A stretch of 35,518 nt of DNA from JAISGQ01 sp045604965 (GTDB lineage: Bacteria > Bacillota > Clostridia > Oscillospirales > Acutalibacteraceae): the NCBI GenBank assembly GCA_045604965.1, contig JAZUPB010000034.1, positions 1 to 35,518 of the forward strand, read 5' to 3'. This document shows positions 22,519-30,155 of the stretch, piece by piece. How positions within the stretch are numbered: position 1 is the first letter of the stretch; each line of letters opens with the position of its first letter. The notes under the pieces are model-generated. The model had not been told where the DNA came from. It worked only from the letters and a program-made list of their open reading frames with translations, and searched no databases. Made by a program: the position numbers and the translations under genes.

Positions 22519-22547
22519 TTGACATTTGTCAGAAAATGTAATATCAT
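22519..22547 (+). promoter_or_regulatory. Sigma-A promoter of the symporter gene
   Basis: A perfect TTGACA (22519-22524), 17 bases, then TATCAT (22542-22547). The predicted start near 22554 leaves a leader of about 50 bases. Confidence 0.7.
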
Positions 22548-22604
22548 CTTTTTACGCTTTAGCAATTAAAAGCATAAAATCACTAAAGTTATGGAGAGAT
22601 TGAT

Positions 22605-24119
22605 TTGAGCAGAGAAGCTACACTTTGGATTGTAATCGGTGCATACATATTGTTTATGTTTGTCATCGGACTACTTAACAAGAAAAGCGGAGAAAGTATG
22701 ACAAGCTTTACCGTCGGCAGCAGAAGCGCAGGCGGATGGATATCCGCACTAAGCTATGGCACAGCTTATTTCAGCGCCGTTATGTTTATCGGCTATGCCG
22801 GCAAAACGGGCTGGGGCTTTGGCGGTTGGGCAATTCTTACAGGTATCGGAAATGCTCTTATAGGTTCACTTCTTGCCTGGATTGTTCTAGCAAATCGCAC
22901 AAGAGAAACCACACGCAGATTGAAAATAAAATCTATGCCTCAATTTTTCAATGCACGTTTCAACAGCAATGCAATGAAAATCTTCTGCACTGTAGTGATT
23001 TTCATATTCCTTGTTCCCTATTCTGCAAGTGTTTACAAGGGACTGAGTAGTGTTTGCTCCGTTCTTCTCGGAATTGATGAAACTCTCTGTATGATAATCA
23101 TCGCTCTTGTGTCCGCCGTTCTCATCGTCCTTGGCGGATACCTGGCACAGCTCAAGGCGGATTTCATTCAAGGACTTATAATGTTTATCGGTGTAATTTT
23201 TCTTATTTTCTTTGTTATTAAATCCGATAAAGTTGGCGGCCTTACCGAAGGTCTTGAAAAACTCGCCCTGGAAACTGATAAGCTTGGCCTTTCATCAAAA
23301 AATCATCTCAGTCTCTGGGCTACAATTATTATGACCTCTCTCGGAACCTGGGGACTCCCTCAGATGATACATAAATATTACGGAATCAAAGATAAAAAAG
23401 AAGTTGTTCGCGGTACTGTAGTATCCACCGTATTCTGTCTTCTTGTTTCCGGCGGCGGATACTTTATTGGATCTTTCGGTCACGTATTCTTCTCAGAGCT
23501 CCCTGAAGGCGGAGTCGATTATATAGTTCCAAATATGCTCAATCAGGCAGGTCTCCCCAATATTCTGTTGGGTATTGTACTTGTTCTTCTTATTGCAGCA
23601 TCTGTTTCCACTCTTTCCTCAATTACAATAACAGCCTGTTCAACTCTTACTATGGATATTGTAAAGGGACAGATCAATAATAATATCTCCCCCAAAACTC
23701 AGGCTGTGCTTACAAAAGTTTTCTGTGTTTTGTTTATCGCAGTAAGCTATTTTGTTGCAAATTCCGACACTCCGATTCTCGATATGATGAGCTATTCCTG
23801 GGGTATCATCAGCGGTGCTTTTCTTTCCCCGTATCTTATCGCACTTTACTGGAGAGGACTCAACAAGGCAGGCGGATGGGCAGGTATGCTCAGCGGATTC
23901 TTCATTGCGCTTCCCCCTGTTATTGCAAAGCTCTTTGTAAACAGCTGGGAAATGCCCTTTGGACTCGGCAAAGTTATGGACTGCGGTCCGATTTTCGCTG
24001 TTGCAGCAATGTTCATTTCCTTCACTCTCTGTTTTGTTGTAAGCCTTGCAACAGGCGGAACAACAGAAAAATGCCGTAAAAAATATGAATTCTTCTATGA
24101 AGGAAGTCTTGTTGACTAA
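22605..24119 (+). CDS. Sodium:solute symporter (SSS family)
   Basis: The 504-residue membrane protein belongs to the SSS family (PutP/PanF-like), which couples Na+ entry to uptake of amino acids, vitamins or organic acids. About 13 hydrophobic segments are visible. The first helix is followed by SFTVGSRSAGGWISALSYGTAYFSAVMFIG, the unwound helix with the substrate and Na+ site. SMPQFFNARFNS matches the family's 'T-x-PE-x-x-xxRF' motif, and SVSTLSSITITACSTLTMDIV is the conserved Na2-site helix with its serine/threonine pair. TTG is the start, with GGAGAG six bases before. The substrate is unknown; the next operon makes aryl- or acyl-CoA metabolism a possible context, but each has its own promoter. 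Confidence 0.88.
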   Translation: MSREATLWIVIGAYILFMFVIGLLNKKSGESMTSFTVGSRSAGGWISALSYGTAYFSAVMFIGYAGKTGWGFGGWAILTGIGNALIGSLLAWIVLANRTRETTRRLKIKSMPQFFNARFNSNAMKIFCTVVIFIFLVPYSASVYKGLSSVCSVLLGIDETLCMIIIALVSAVLIVLGGYLAQLKADFIQGLIMFIGVIFLIFFVIKSDKVGGLTEGLEKLALETDKLGLSSKNHLSLWATIIMTSLGTWGLPQMIHKYYGIKDKKEVVRGTVVSTVFCLLVSGGGYFIGSFGHVFFSELPEGGVDYIVPNMLNQAGLPNILLGIVLVLLIAASVSTLSSITITACSTLTMDIVKGQINNNISPKTQAVLTKVFCVLFIAVSYFVANSDTPILDMMSYSWGIISGAFLSPYLIALYWRGLNKAGGWAGMLSGFFIALPPVIAKLFVNSWEMPFGLGKVMDCGPIFAVAAMFISFTLCFVVSLATGGTTEKCRKKYEFFYEGSLVD

Positions 24120-24126
24120 ATATTTA

Positions 24127-24160
24127 AAAGGATAATTCGACTGTTTTCGAATTATCCTTT
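24127..24160 (+). terminator. Intrinsic terminator after the symporter gene
   Basis: Perfect 14-base arms AAAGGATAATTCGA/TCGAATTATCCTTT with a six-base loop, then CATTTT. It is AT-rich and the T tract is short, so it may be leaky. Confidence 0.75.
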
Positions 24161-24178
24161 CATTTTGCATATTTAATA

Positions 24179-24208
24179 TTGTAAATGTAATACATATTAT
24201 GTTATAAT
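24179..24208 (+). promoter_or_regulatory. Promoter of the paaK-iorAB operon
   Basis: TTGTAA (24179-24184), an 18-base spacer, and a perfect extended -10, TGTTATAAT (24200-24208). The predicted leader is only about 25 bases, so no leader riboswitch fits. Confidence 0.65.
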
Positions 24209-24239
24209 TTTCAGCAATGAGTTAAGGAGATGCGGAAAT

Positions 24240-25547
24240 ATGTTCTATAACAAAGAAATTGAGACAATGTCTCGCCCCAAAATAGAAGAAATGCAGCTTG
24301 AAAGGCTTCGCTGGATGGTTGATTACTGCTATAACAACTCCCCCTTCTACCATAAGAAGCTGGGTGAGGCAGGAATCACAAGCGGCGATAAATTTAAAAC
24401 ACTTAAGGATATAAAATACATACCATTTACTTCGAAAGATGATATGCGAGAAACCTATCCAACAGGTATGATGGCGGTTCCTATGAAGGATATCGTGCGC
24501 GTTCACGCTTCATCAGGAACAACCGGTAAGCCTACTGTAGGTCTTTATACCCAGCAGGATCTAAACAACTGGGCAGATATGATGGCTCGCGTCTGTTATG
24601 CTGCAGGCGCCAGAAGTGAGGATATCTTCCAGGTATCATTCGGATATGGTCTGTTTACCGGTGCTCTCGGTTTGCACTACGGTCTTGAAAAGCTCGGCTG
24701 TACTGTAATTCCAGCCTCATCAGGCAATACTCAGCGTCAGCTTATGCTTATGCGTGATTTTGGTGTAACAGGTCTTGTTGCTACCCCTTCTTATGCTGTT
24801 TACCTCGGCGAATCTCTTGCTGAAAGTGAATATTCTCTTGATGACTATAAACTTCGTATCGGACTTTTCGGCTCTGAAGGCTGTACCCCCGAAATGAGAG
24901 CTCAGATCGAAAAGAATCTCGGTCTTTTTGCCACTGACAACTATGGACTTACCGAAATTGGCGGTCCCGGTGCCAGCGGCGAATGTGAGCTTCGCTGCGG
25001 ACTTCATTTCTGTGAGGATCACTTCCTCCCCGAAATTGTTGACCGCAATACATTTGAACCTCTTGACGGCGGTGAGGTCGGCGAGCTTGTTGTCACAACA
25101 TTGACCCGCCAGGGAATGCCTGTTCTCCGCTATCGTACCAAGGACATCACCAAGCTTAATTACGAACCCTGCAAGTGCGGCAGAACAGGTGTCCGTATGG
25201 AAAAGATTATGGGCAGAAGCGACGATATGCTTATCATTAAGGGTGTTAATGTGTTCCCCTCCCAGATAGAAAGCGTTATTGTCGGTATGAACCATATCGG
25301 TCCTCATTATCAGCTCATCGTACGCCGTGAAAACGGATTTATGGATACATTGGAAGTCAAGGTAGAGCTCATTGACGAAACCCTGCTTGGCAGCTTCGGC
25401 GAACTCACCAGACTTCAGAACACTATCAAAGAGAAGCTCAAGAGTGTTCTCGGCCTTGACCTCAAGGTAACACTGGTCGAGCCCAAGTCTCTCGAACGCT
25501 TCCAGGGAAAAGCAAAGCGCGTTCTTGATCTCAGAAATCAAAAGTAA
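24240..25547 (+). CDS. paaK: Phenylacetate-CoA ligase (AMP-forming)
   Basis: The 435-residue protein is a PaaK-family adenylating enzyme that interconverts aryl- or acyl-acetate, ATP and CoA with the CoA thioester. The adenylation motifs are clear: the P-loop VHASSGTTGKPTVG near residues 86-99, FGYGLFTGALGLHYG, GLFGSEG, DNYGLTEIGGPG near residues 232-243, and GRSDDMLIIKGVNVFPSQIE near residues 326-345. A KxK-containing C-terminal domain follows (PKSLERFQGKAKRVLDLR). The length is standard. It heads an operon with iorA, iorB and an ACT protein. In that setting it may run toward ATP-consuming activation or toward releasing arylacetate; the sequence cannot decide. AAGGAG lies ten bases before the ATG. 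Confidence 0.92.
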   Translation: MFYNKEIETMSRPKIEEMQLERLRWMVDYCYNNSPFYHKKLGEAGITSGDKFKTLKDIKYIPFTSKDDMRETYPTGMMAVPMKDIVRVHASSGTTGKPTVGLYTQQDLNNWADMMARVCYAAGARSEDIFQVSFGYGLFTGALGLHYGLEKLGCTVIPASSGNTQRQLMLMRDFGVTGLVATPSYAVYLGESLAESEYSLDDYKLRIGLFGSEGCTPEMRAQIEKNLGLFATDNYGLTEIGGPGASGECELRCGLHFCEDHFLPEIVDRNTFEPLDGGEVGELVVTTLTRQGMPVLRYRTKDITKLNYEPCKCGRTGVRMEKIMGRSDDMLIIKGVNVFPSQIESVIVGMNHIGPHYQLIVRRENGFMDTLEVKVELIDETLLGSFGELTRLQNTIKEKLKSVLGLDLKVTLVEPKSLERFQGKAKRVLDLRNQK

Positions 25548-25573
25548 ATTGAATCTCACGGAGGTTTTATCAT

Positions 25574-27298
25574 ATGAAAAAATTACTCCTCGGAAACGAG
25601 GCTGTTGCTCGCGGTCTGTATGAGGCAGGCGTTAAGGTAGTGTCCAGCTATCCCGGCACTCCCAGCACCGAAATTACAGAGTTTGCAGCTACTTACAATG
25701 AAATGTACACCGAATGGGCTCCCAACGAAAAGGTAGCTGCTGAGGTTGCAATCGGTGCTTCCTTCGGCGGCGCACGTTCCTTCTGCGGTATGAAGCACGT
25801 TGGTCTCAATGTTGCTGCTGACCCCGTATTTACCGCTTCCTACATAGGTGTCAACGGCGGTCTTGTCATCGGTGTAGCAGACGATCCCGGAATGCATTCA
25901 AGCCAAAACGAGCAGGATTCAAGACATCACGCAATCGCTGCAAAGCTTCCTATGCTTGAGCCCTCTGATTCTGCAGAGTGCCTCGCATTTACAAAGCTCG
26001 CTTACGAGATAAGTGAAAAGTACGATACCCCCGTAATACTCCGTCTTTGCACTCGTGTTGCTCACAGCCGTTCTCTCGTTGAACTTTCCGACCGCACAGA
26101 GCTCGAGCTCAAGCCCTACGAAAAGAATATCGCAAAGAACGTTATGCTCCCTGCATTTGCAAGAGGCAAGCACGTAACAGTTGAAAAGAGAACTGTTGAC
26201 CTCACTGAATATGCAGGTACTGATGCTGTTGCAAAGATCGAGATGAATGATACAAAGATCGGTGTTATTACCGCAGGTATATCTTATTGCTACGCAAAGG
26301 AAGCTCTCGGCAATAAGGCAAGCTACTTAAAGCTCGGTATGGTCAATCCTCTGCCTGTTGATATCATCAAAGACTTTGCTTCCAAGTTTGAAACCGTATA
26401 TGTCATTGAAGAGCTCGAACCTATCATCGAAAACCACTGCAAACAGCTTGGCATCAATGTTATCGGCAAGGATCTTTTCCCCATCTGCGGCGAATTCTCT
26501 CAGGGTCTTGTAAAGAAGCTTATTCTCTGCGAAGAAGCTGAGCAGACCAAAATCGAAGAGACTATTCCTGTTCGTCCTCCTGCAATGTGTTGCGGCTGTC
26601 CTCACAGAGGCTTGTTCTATATCCTCAAGAAACTTAAGCTTAATGTAGCAGGCGACATCGGCTGCTACACTCTCGGAGCTTCCGCTCCCCTTTCCGCTAT
26701 GGACTGGTGTGTATGTATGGGTGCTTCCATTTCTTCCCTTCACGGCTTCAACAAAGCTCGCGGTGAAGAAGCAGAAAAGAAGAGTGTTGCTGTTATCGGC
26801 GACTCCACCTTTATCCATTCCGGTATCACTTCCCTTATTGATATTGCTTACAACCGTTCAAACTCGGTTTCCATTATTCTTGATAACTCTATCACAGGTA
26901 TGACCGGTCATCAGCAGAACCCCACTACCGGTTACACAATCAAAGGTGATCCCACTGCCGCTGTTTCTCTCGAAAAGCTCTGTGAGGCTGTTGGCATCAA
27001 TCGTGTCAAGGTAGTTGATCCTTATGATCTGGCTGCTGTCGAGACTACACTCCAGGAAGAGTTGGAAGCTGCTGAACCTTCCGTAATCATCAGCCGTCGT
27101 CCCTGTGCGCTGCTGAAATATGTCAAGCACGAAGCACCTCTCACTGTTGACCAGGACAAGTGCAAAAAATGCAAGATGTGTATGAACATCGGATGTCCTG
27201 CAATCAGCATTCACGACGGAACTATTGAAATCGACCGTACTCAGTGCGTAGGCTGCGGCGTTTGCTCTCAGCTTTGTAAGTTTGGCGCTATAAACTAA
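25574..27298 (+). CDS. iorA: Indolepyruvate ferredoxin oxidoreductase, alpha subunit
   Basis: IorA with IorB oxidatively decarboxylates arylpyruvates (from Trp, Tyr, Phe) to arylacetyl-CoA, reducing ferredoxin. The 574-residue subunit has an N-terminal pyrimidine-binding domain (LLGNEAVARGLYEAGVKVV, SYPGTPSTEI, MKHVGLNVAADP), a middle transketolase-C-like domain, and the TPP domain (CCGCPHRG, GDIGCYTLG, VIGDSTFIHSGI, TGMTGHQQNPTTG). Two [4Fe-4S] sites lie at the C-terminus: C530, C533, C536, C541 and C558, C561, C564, C568. In the second cluster the usual proline after the last cysteine is Lys. It lies 26 bases after paaK with GGAGG. The strong codon bias (GCT, CTC, AAG) suggests high expression. 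Confidence 0.95.
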   Translation: MKKLLLGNEAVARGLYEAGVKVVSSYPGTPSTEITEFAATYNEMYTEWAPNEKVAAEVAIGASFGGARSFCGMKHVGLNVAADPVFTASYIGVNGGLVIGVADDPGMHSSQNEQDSRHHAIAAKLPMLEPSDSAECLAFTKLAYEISEKYDTPVILRLCTRVAHSRSLVELSDRTELELKPYEKNIAKNVMLPAFARGKHVTVEKRTVDLTEYAGTDAVAKIEMNDTKIGVITAGISYCYAKEALGNKASYLKLGMVNPLPVDIIKDFASKFETVYVIEELEPIIENHCKQLGINVIGKDLFPICGEFSQGLVKKLILCEEAEQTKIEETIPVRPPAMCCGCPHRGLFYILKKLKLNVAGDIGCYTLGASAPLSAMDWCVCMGASISSLHGFNKARGEEAEKKSVAVIGDSTFIHSGITSLIDIAYNRSNSVSIILDNSITGMTGHQQNPTTGYTIKGDPTAAVSLEKLCEAVGINRVKVVDPYDLAAVETTLQEELEAAEPSVIISRRPCALLKYVKHEAPLTVDQDKCKKCKMCMNIGCPAISIHDGTIEIDRTQCVGCGVCSQLCKFGAIN

Positions 27299-27313
27299 GG
27301 AGGTGCTCTGAAA

Positions 27314-27883
27314 ATGGAAAATAAAAGTATTCTTATAGTCGGTGTCGGCGGCCAGGGCACTCTGCTTGCATCTAAACTTCTCGGAAGTGCTCTCGTTTCT
27401 GAGGGATATGACGTTAAGGTCAGCGAAGTTCACGGTATGAGCCAGCGCGGCGGTTCTGTTGTCACCTATGTACGCTACGGTGAAAGCGTTGATTCTCCTA
27501 TAATCGACTTCGGTGAAGCTGATTACATTCTGTCTTTCGAGCAGCTTGAGGCTGCACGTTATATTCCCTATCTCAAGAAGGGCGGTACCGTTGTAACAAA
27601 CACACAGAAGATCGATCCTATGCCCGTTATCACCGGCAACGCTGTATATCCTTCGGAGCTTTGTGAAAAACTCCAGGCAGCAGGTGCAAACCTTATCACC
27701 TGCGACGCTCTCTCCATTGCGGAAGAAGCCGGCTCTCAAAAAGCTACAAATGTTGTTCTTATGGCTGTGCTTGCAAATCAGTTGGGCATCGAAAAGAACG
27801 TGTGGTATGATGCTATAAAGGCCTGCGTTCCTCCCAAGTTCCTTGAGCTTAATACAAAGGCTTTCGAGCTCGCATACAACTGA
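27314..27883 (+). CDS. iorB: Indolepyruvate ferredoxin oxidoreductase, beta subunit
   Basis: IorB is the gamma-type domain subunit that completes the IorAB complex and helps bind CoA. The 189-residue protein has the diagnostic VGVGGQGTLLASKLLGSAL start, VSEVHGMSQRGGSVVTYVRYG near residues 37-57, and IDFGEADYILSFEQLEAARY. KATNVVLMAVLANQLGI and VPPKFLELNTKAFELAYN form the end. The length is normal. GGAGGTG precedes the ATG, 15 bases after iorA. Confidence 0.95.
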   Translation: MENKSILIVGVGGQGTLLASKLLGSALVSEGYDVKVSEVHGMSQRGGSVVTYVRYGESVDSPIIDFGEADYILSFEQLEAARYIPYLKKGGTVVTNTQKIDPMPVITGNAVYPSELCEKLQAAGANLITCDALSIAEEAGSQKATNVVLMAVLANQLGIEKNVWYDAIKACVPPKFLELNTKAFELAYN

Positions 27884-27909
27884 TTCACCTTTTTAAGGAG
27901 TGATTTGAA

Positions 27910-28347
27910 ATGCTCATAAAACAGCTTTCGATTTTTGTTGAAAACAAACCCGGCAGACTTGCTGATATTACTGAAGTTCTCGGTCAGGCCAACATTGACA
28001 TCCGTGCAATTTCAGTCGCTGATACAACTGATTTCGGTATTCTTCGCCTTATAGTCAACAAACCCGACGAAGCCTGTGCAGCCCTGAAAGAGGCCGGTCT
28101 TGCTGTTACGCTCACAAGTGTCATTGCCGTTGGCATAGATGACAAGCCGGGAAAATTCTCTGTCGCTCTTAGAATGCTGGCTGATGCAAATATCGTTGTC
28201 GAGTATATGTATGCGTTCCAGAGCCGCGACCACGGCAGAGCATATGTTATTCTCCGCGTTGACAATGAAGAAAAGGCCATCGAAGTTCTTAATTCCAACT
28301 CTGAGGGTGTGGAAAACGTATCACCCGATAAGATTTATAATTTATAA
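27910..28347 (+). CDS. Tandem ACT-domain protein of the ior operon
   Basis: The 145-residue protein consists of two ACT domains and nothing else. The first starts IKQLSIFVENKPGRLADITEVLGQANIDIRAISVADT, and the second VIAVGIDDKPGKFSVALRMLADANIVVEYMYAF. Both have the beta-alpha-beta pattern with the GK/GR-L ligand-binding turn. ACT domains usually bind amino acids. Tandem-ACT proteins of this kind recur next to paaK and iorAB genes, so it may sense an aromatic amino acid and control the enzymes; that is an inference. AAGGAG lies before the ATG, and a terminator follows. Confidence 0.9.
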   Translation: MLIKQLSIFVENKPGRLADITEVLGQANIDIRAISVADTTDFGILRLIVNKPDEACAALKEAGLAVTLTSVIAVGIDDKPGKFSVALRMLADANIVVEYMYAFQSRDHGRAYVILRVDNEEKAIEVLNSNSEGVENVSPDKIYNL

Positions 28348-28364
28348 TTAGATTCAAATATCTG

Positions 28365-28397
28365 AAAGCTCTGTCACATTTTATGGCAGAGCTTTTT
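28365..28397 (+). terminator. Intrinsic terminator of the paaK-ior operon
   Basis: Arms AAAGCTCTG/CAGAGCTTT with a 13-base loop that can pair further at TCA/TGG, followed by TTTTT. Confidence 0.78.
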
Positions 28398-28452
28398 ATT
28401 TTACATACTTTCAAAGTACTCACTGTAATTTTTAAATAGAAATCCCAAACCA

Positions 28453-28482
28453 TTGACAAACAAGCCCTTTTTGATGTACAAT
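28453..28482 (+). promoter_or_regulatory. Sigma-A promoter of the BY-kinase gene
   Basis: A perfect TTGACA (28453-28458), an 18-base spacer, then TACAAT (28477-28482). The predicted leader is about 150 bases, AT-rich, with no clear structure. This region, with the terminator before it, accounts for the 293-base gap. Confidence 0.65.
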
Positions 28483-28640
28483 GAATATATATTGTTGTTG
28501 CCTGGCAAATACTCACTAATTGTTGTATTTTTTCGGCACATAATTTCATAATTTGTTATAATCATACAAATAAAATTATCTGTATGATGTTTTTTTGCGG
28601 GCACATATTTTTAAATATTTTTTGAAGGGTGATCTGCCAT

Positions 28641-30113
28641 ATGAACGGCGAAATCAATCTGTTTGAAATATTCAATATAATCAAGTCAAAACTTAAAAGC
28701 ATAGCTTTGATTTCTGCAATAACGGGTATTATTGTTTTTCTGCTATGCACTTACGTTATAAAGCCTAAATTTCAGTCTGACATTGTTTTGTACGTTACCA
28801 ATATAACAGCTCATCAGGATACAACAGACTCGAATGTTAATGCAAACGATATTAATGCATCTCAGAAGCTAGTAAATACCTACAAGGTCATTCTTCAGAC
28901 TGATAAGGCTGTTGATAAGCTTCTTCAGATTACCGGGCTTCAATATAAAAAGTCAGAAATTCTCAGTATGATTTCTTTTTCCACTGTTGAAAATACAGAA
29001 ATCCTTAGAATTACTGCCACAACAAACGATCCATATCTTTCAGCAGATATATGCAACGGTTATGCTGACATCGCATCAGATGTTATCCGAGAAGTTATAA
29101 ATGGTGGTTCCGTACAGGTCCTTACACGTGCAAAACCAGACGGTAATCCCACTTTCCCGAATACTACACTGTTTACTATGGCAGGATTTATTATCGGATT
29201 TATTCTTGCCGCTGTTGTATATTTCCTCATTGATATATTTGCAAACACGGTTAAAAACGAGCAAGATCTTGCAAGTAAATGCGATGCAACTGTTATCGGT
29301 TCAATCCCCGATATATTCAGCCTCAAGGAGCTTAATATTCCTTCTTCTGTTGTAAATGCAAGCAAGGCACTTTCTGCAAATAAAATGACAAGTAAAAAAC
29401 TTTTCACCGATTACACTATTATTTCTGCTAATTCGCCTTTTATAATGACAGAAGCTTATAATATGGTTCGTACAAACCTTATGTTCTCAATGTCAACAAC
29501 AAATCATAAGGTCATAATCATATCAAGCTCACTTCCTAATGAATGTAAATCCACAACAGCTGTTAACCTTGCAATTTCTATGGCATCTACGGGCTCCAAG
29601 GTTCTTCTTATGGAAGGCGATCTTAGAAATCCCACTCTTCACAGAATTTTCCACCACAATAACTCCAAGGGTCTATCCCGAGTTCTTGCAGGAATGCAGA
29701 CTATTGACACTGCTATCGTAAGCGAAATTCGACCGAACCTCGATATTGTAACCGGCGGACCTATCCCTCCTAACCCTTCCGAACTTCTCGGTTCAGATAA
29801 TATGACTAACCTCATAAGTTCACTGTCTGAAAAGTATGATTATATTTTTATTGATTCTCCCCCTGTAAATATCGTTGCAGATGCACTTCTTCTTTCTAAA
29901 TATGCAGCAGGCATTATTATGCTCGCCCGTGAAGGAATCACAAAGTACAGCGATCTTTCCAAGGCACTTAATAAGATCGAAAGCACACAGGCAAATCTTT
30001 TAGGTATTATAGTTACCGACTCCGATCAGGTATCTCACAGCTACGGAAAATATGGATATGGCTACGGTTATGGTTACGGTCAGCCTGTTGGCGAAACCGA
30101 CCAAAAGCAGTAA
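28641..30113 (+). CDS. Wzz/BY-kinase fusion (capsule-type tyrosine kinase) with altered P-loop
   Basis: The 490-residue protein fuses a chain-length-determinant (Wzz) part to a bacterial tyrosine kinase. Membrane helices lie near residues 21-40 and 177-199, with an extracytoplasmic Wzz loop between. The kinase part has Walker A' LLMEGDLRNP (322-331), Walker B DYIFIDSPP (400-408) and a C-terminal tyrosine cluster (SYGKYGYGYGYGYG, 467-480), the usual autophosphorylation tail. Walker A is LPNECKST: C302 stands where the family has the last glycine before K303, a one-base change from GGT. ATP binding may be weakened. ATG 28641 is chosen because GTG 28629 lies in the ribosome-binding site. No polysaccharide synthesis genes are nearby. 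Confidence 0.88.
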   Translation: MNGEINLFEIFNIIKSKLKSIALISAITGIIVFLLCTYVIKPKFQSDIVLYVTNITAHQDTTDSNVNANDINASQKLVNTYKVILQTDKAVDKLLQITGLQYKKSEILSMISFSTVENTEILRITATTNDPYLSADICNGYADIASDVIREVINGGSVQVLTRAKPDGNPTFPNTTLFTMAGFIIGFILAAVVYFLIDIFANTVKNEQDLASKCDATVIGSIPDIFSLKELNIPSSVVNASKALSANKMTSKKLFTDYTIISANSPFIMTEAYNMVRTNLMFSMSTTNHKVIIISSSLPNECKSTTAVNLAISMASTGSKVLLMEGDLRNPTLHRIFHHNNSKGLSRVLAGMQTIDTAIVSEIRPNLDIVTGGPIPPNPSELLGSDNMTNLISSLSEKYDYIFIDSPPVNIVADALLLSKYAAGIIMLAREGITKYSDLSKALNKIESTQANLLGIIVTDSDQVSHSYGKYGYGYGYGYGQPVGETDQKQ

Positions 30114-30155
30114 TTATGTATCTTTTCTTCTGAATAAAGGAGGCTTATCTGCCAG

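Noticed and set aside
24720..25559. Minus-strand frame of 279 codons opposite paaK
   Set aside because: It results from the strong codon bias of paaK (few stop complements). No start signal and no family resemblance.
26858..27739. Minus-strand frame of 293 codons spanning the iorA-iorB junction
   Set aside because: It runs opposite two firmly identified genes and contains no recognisable domain or ribosome-binding site.
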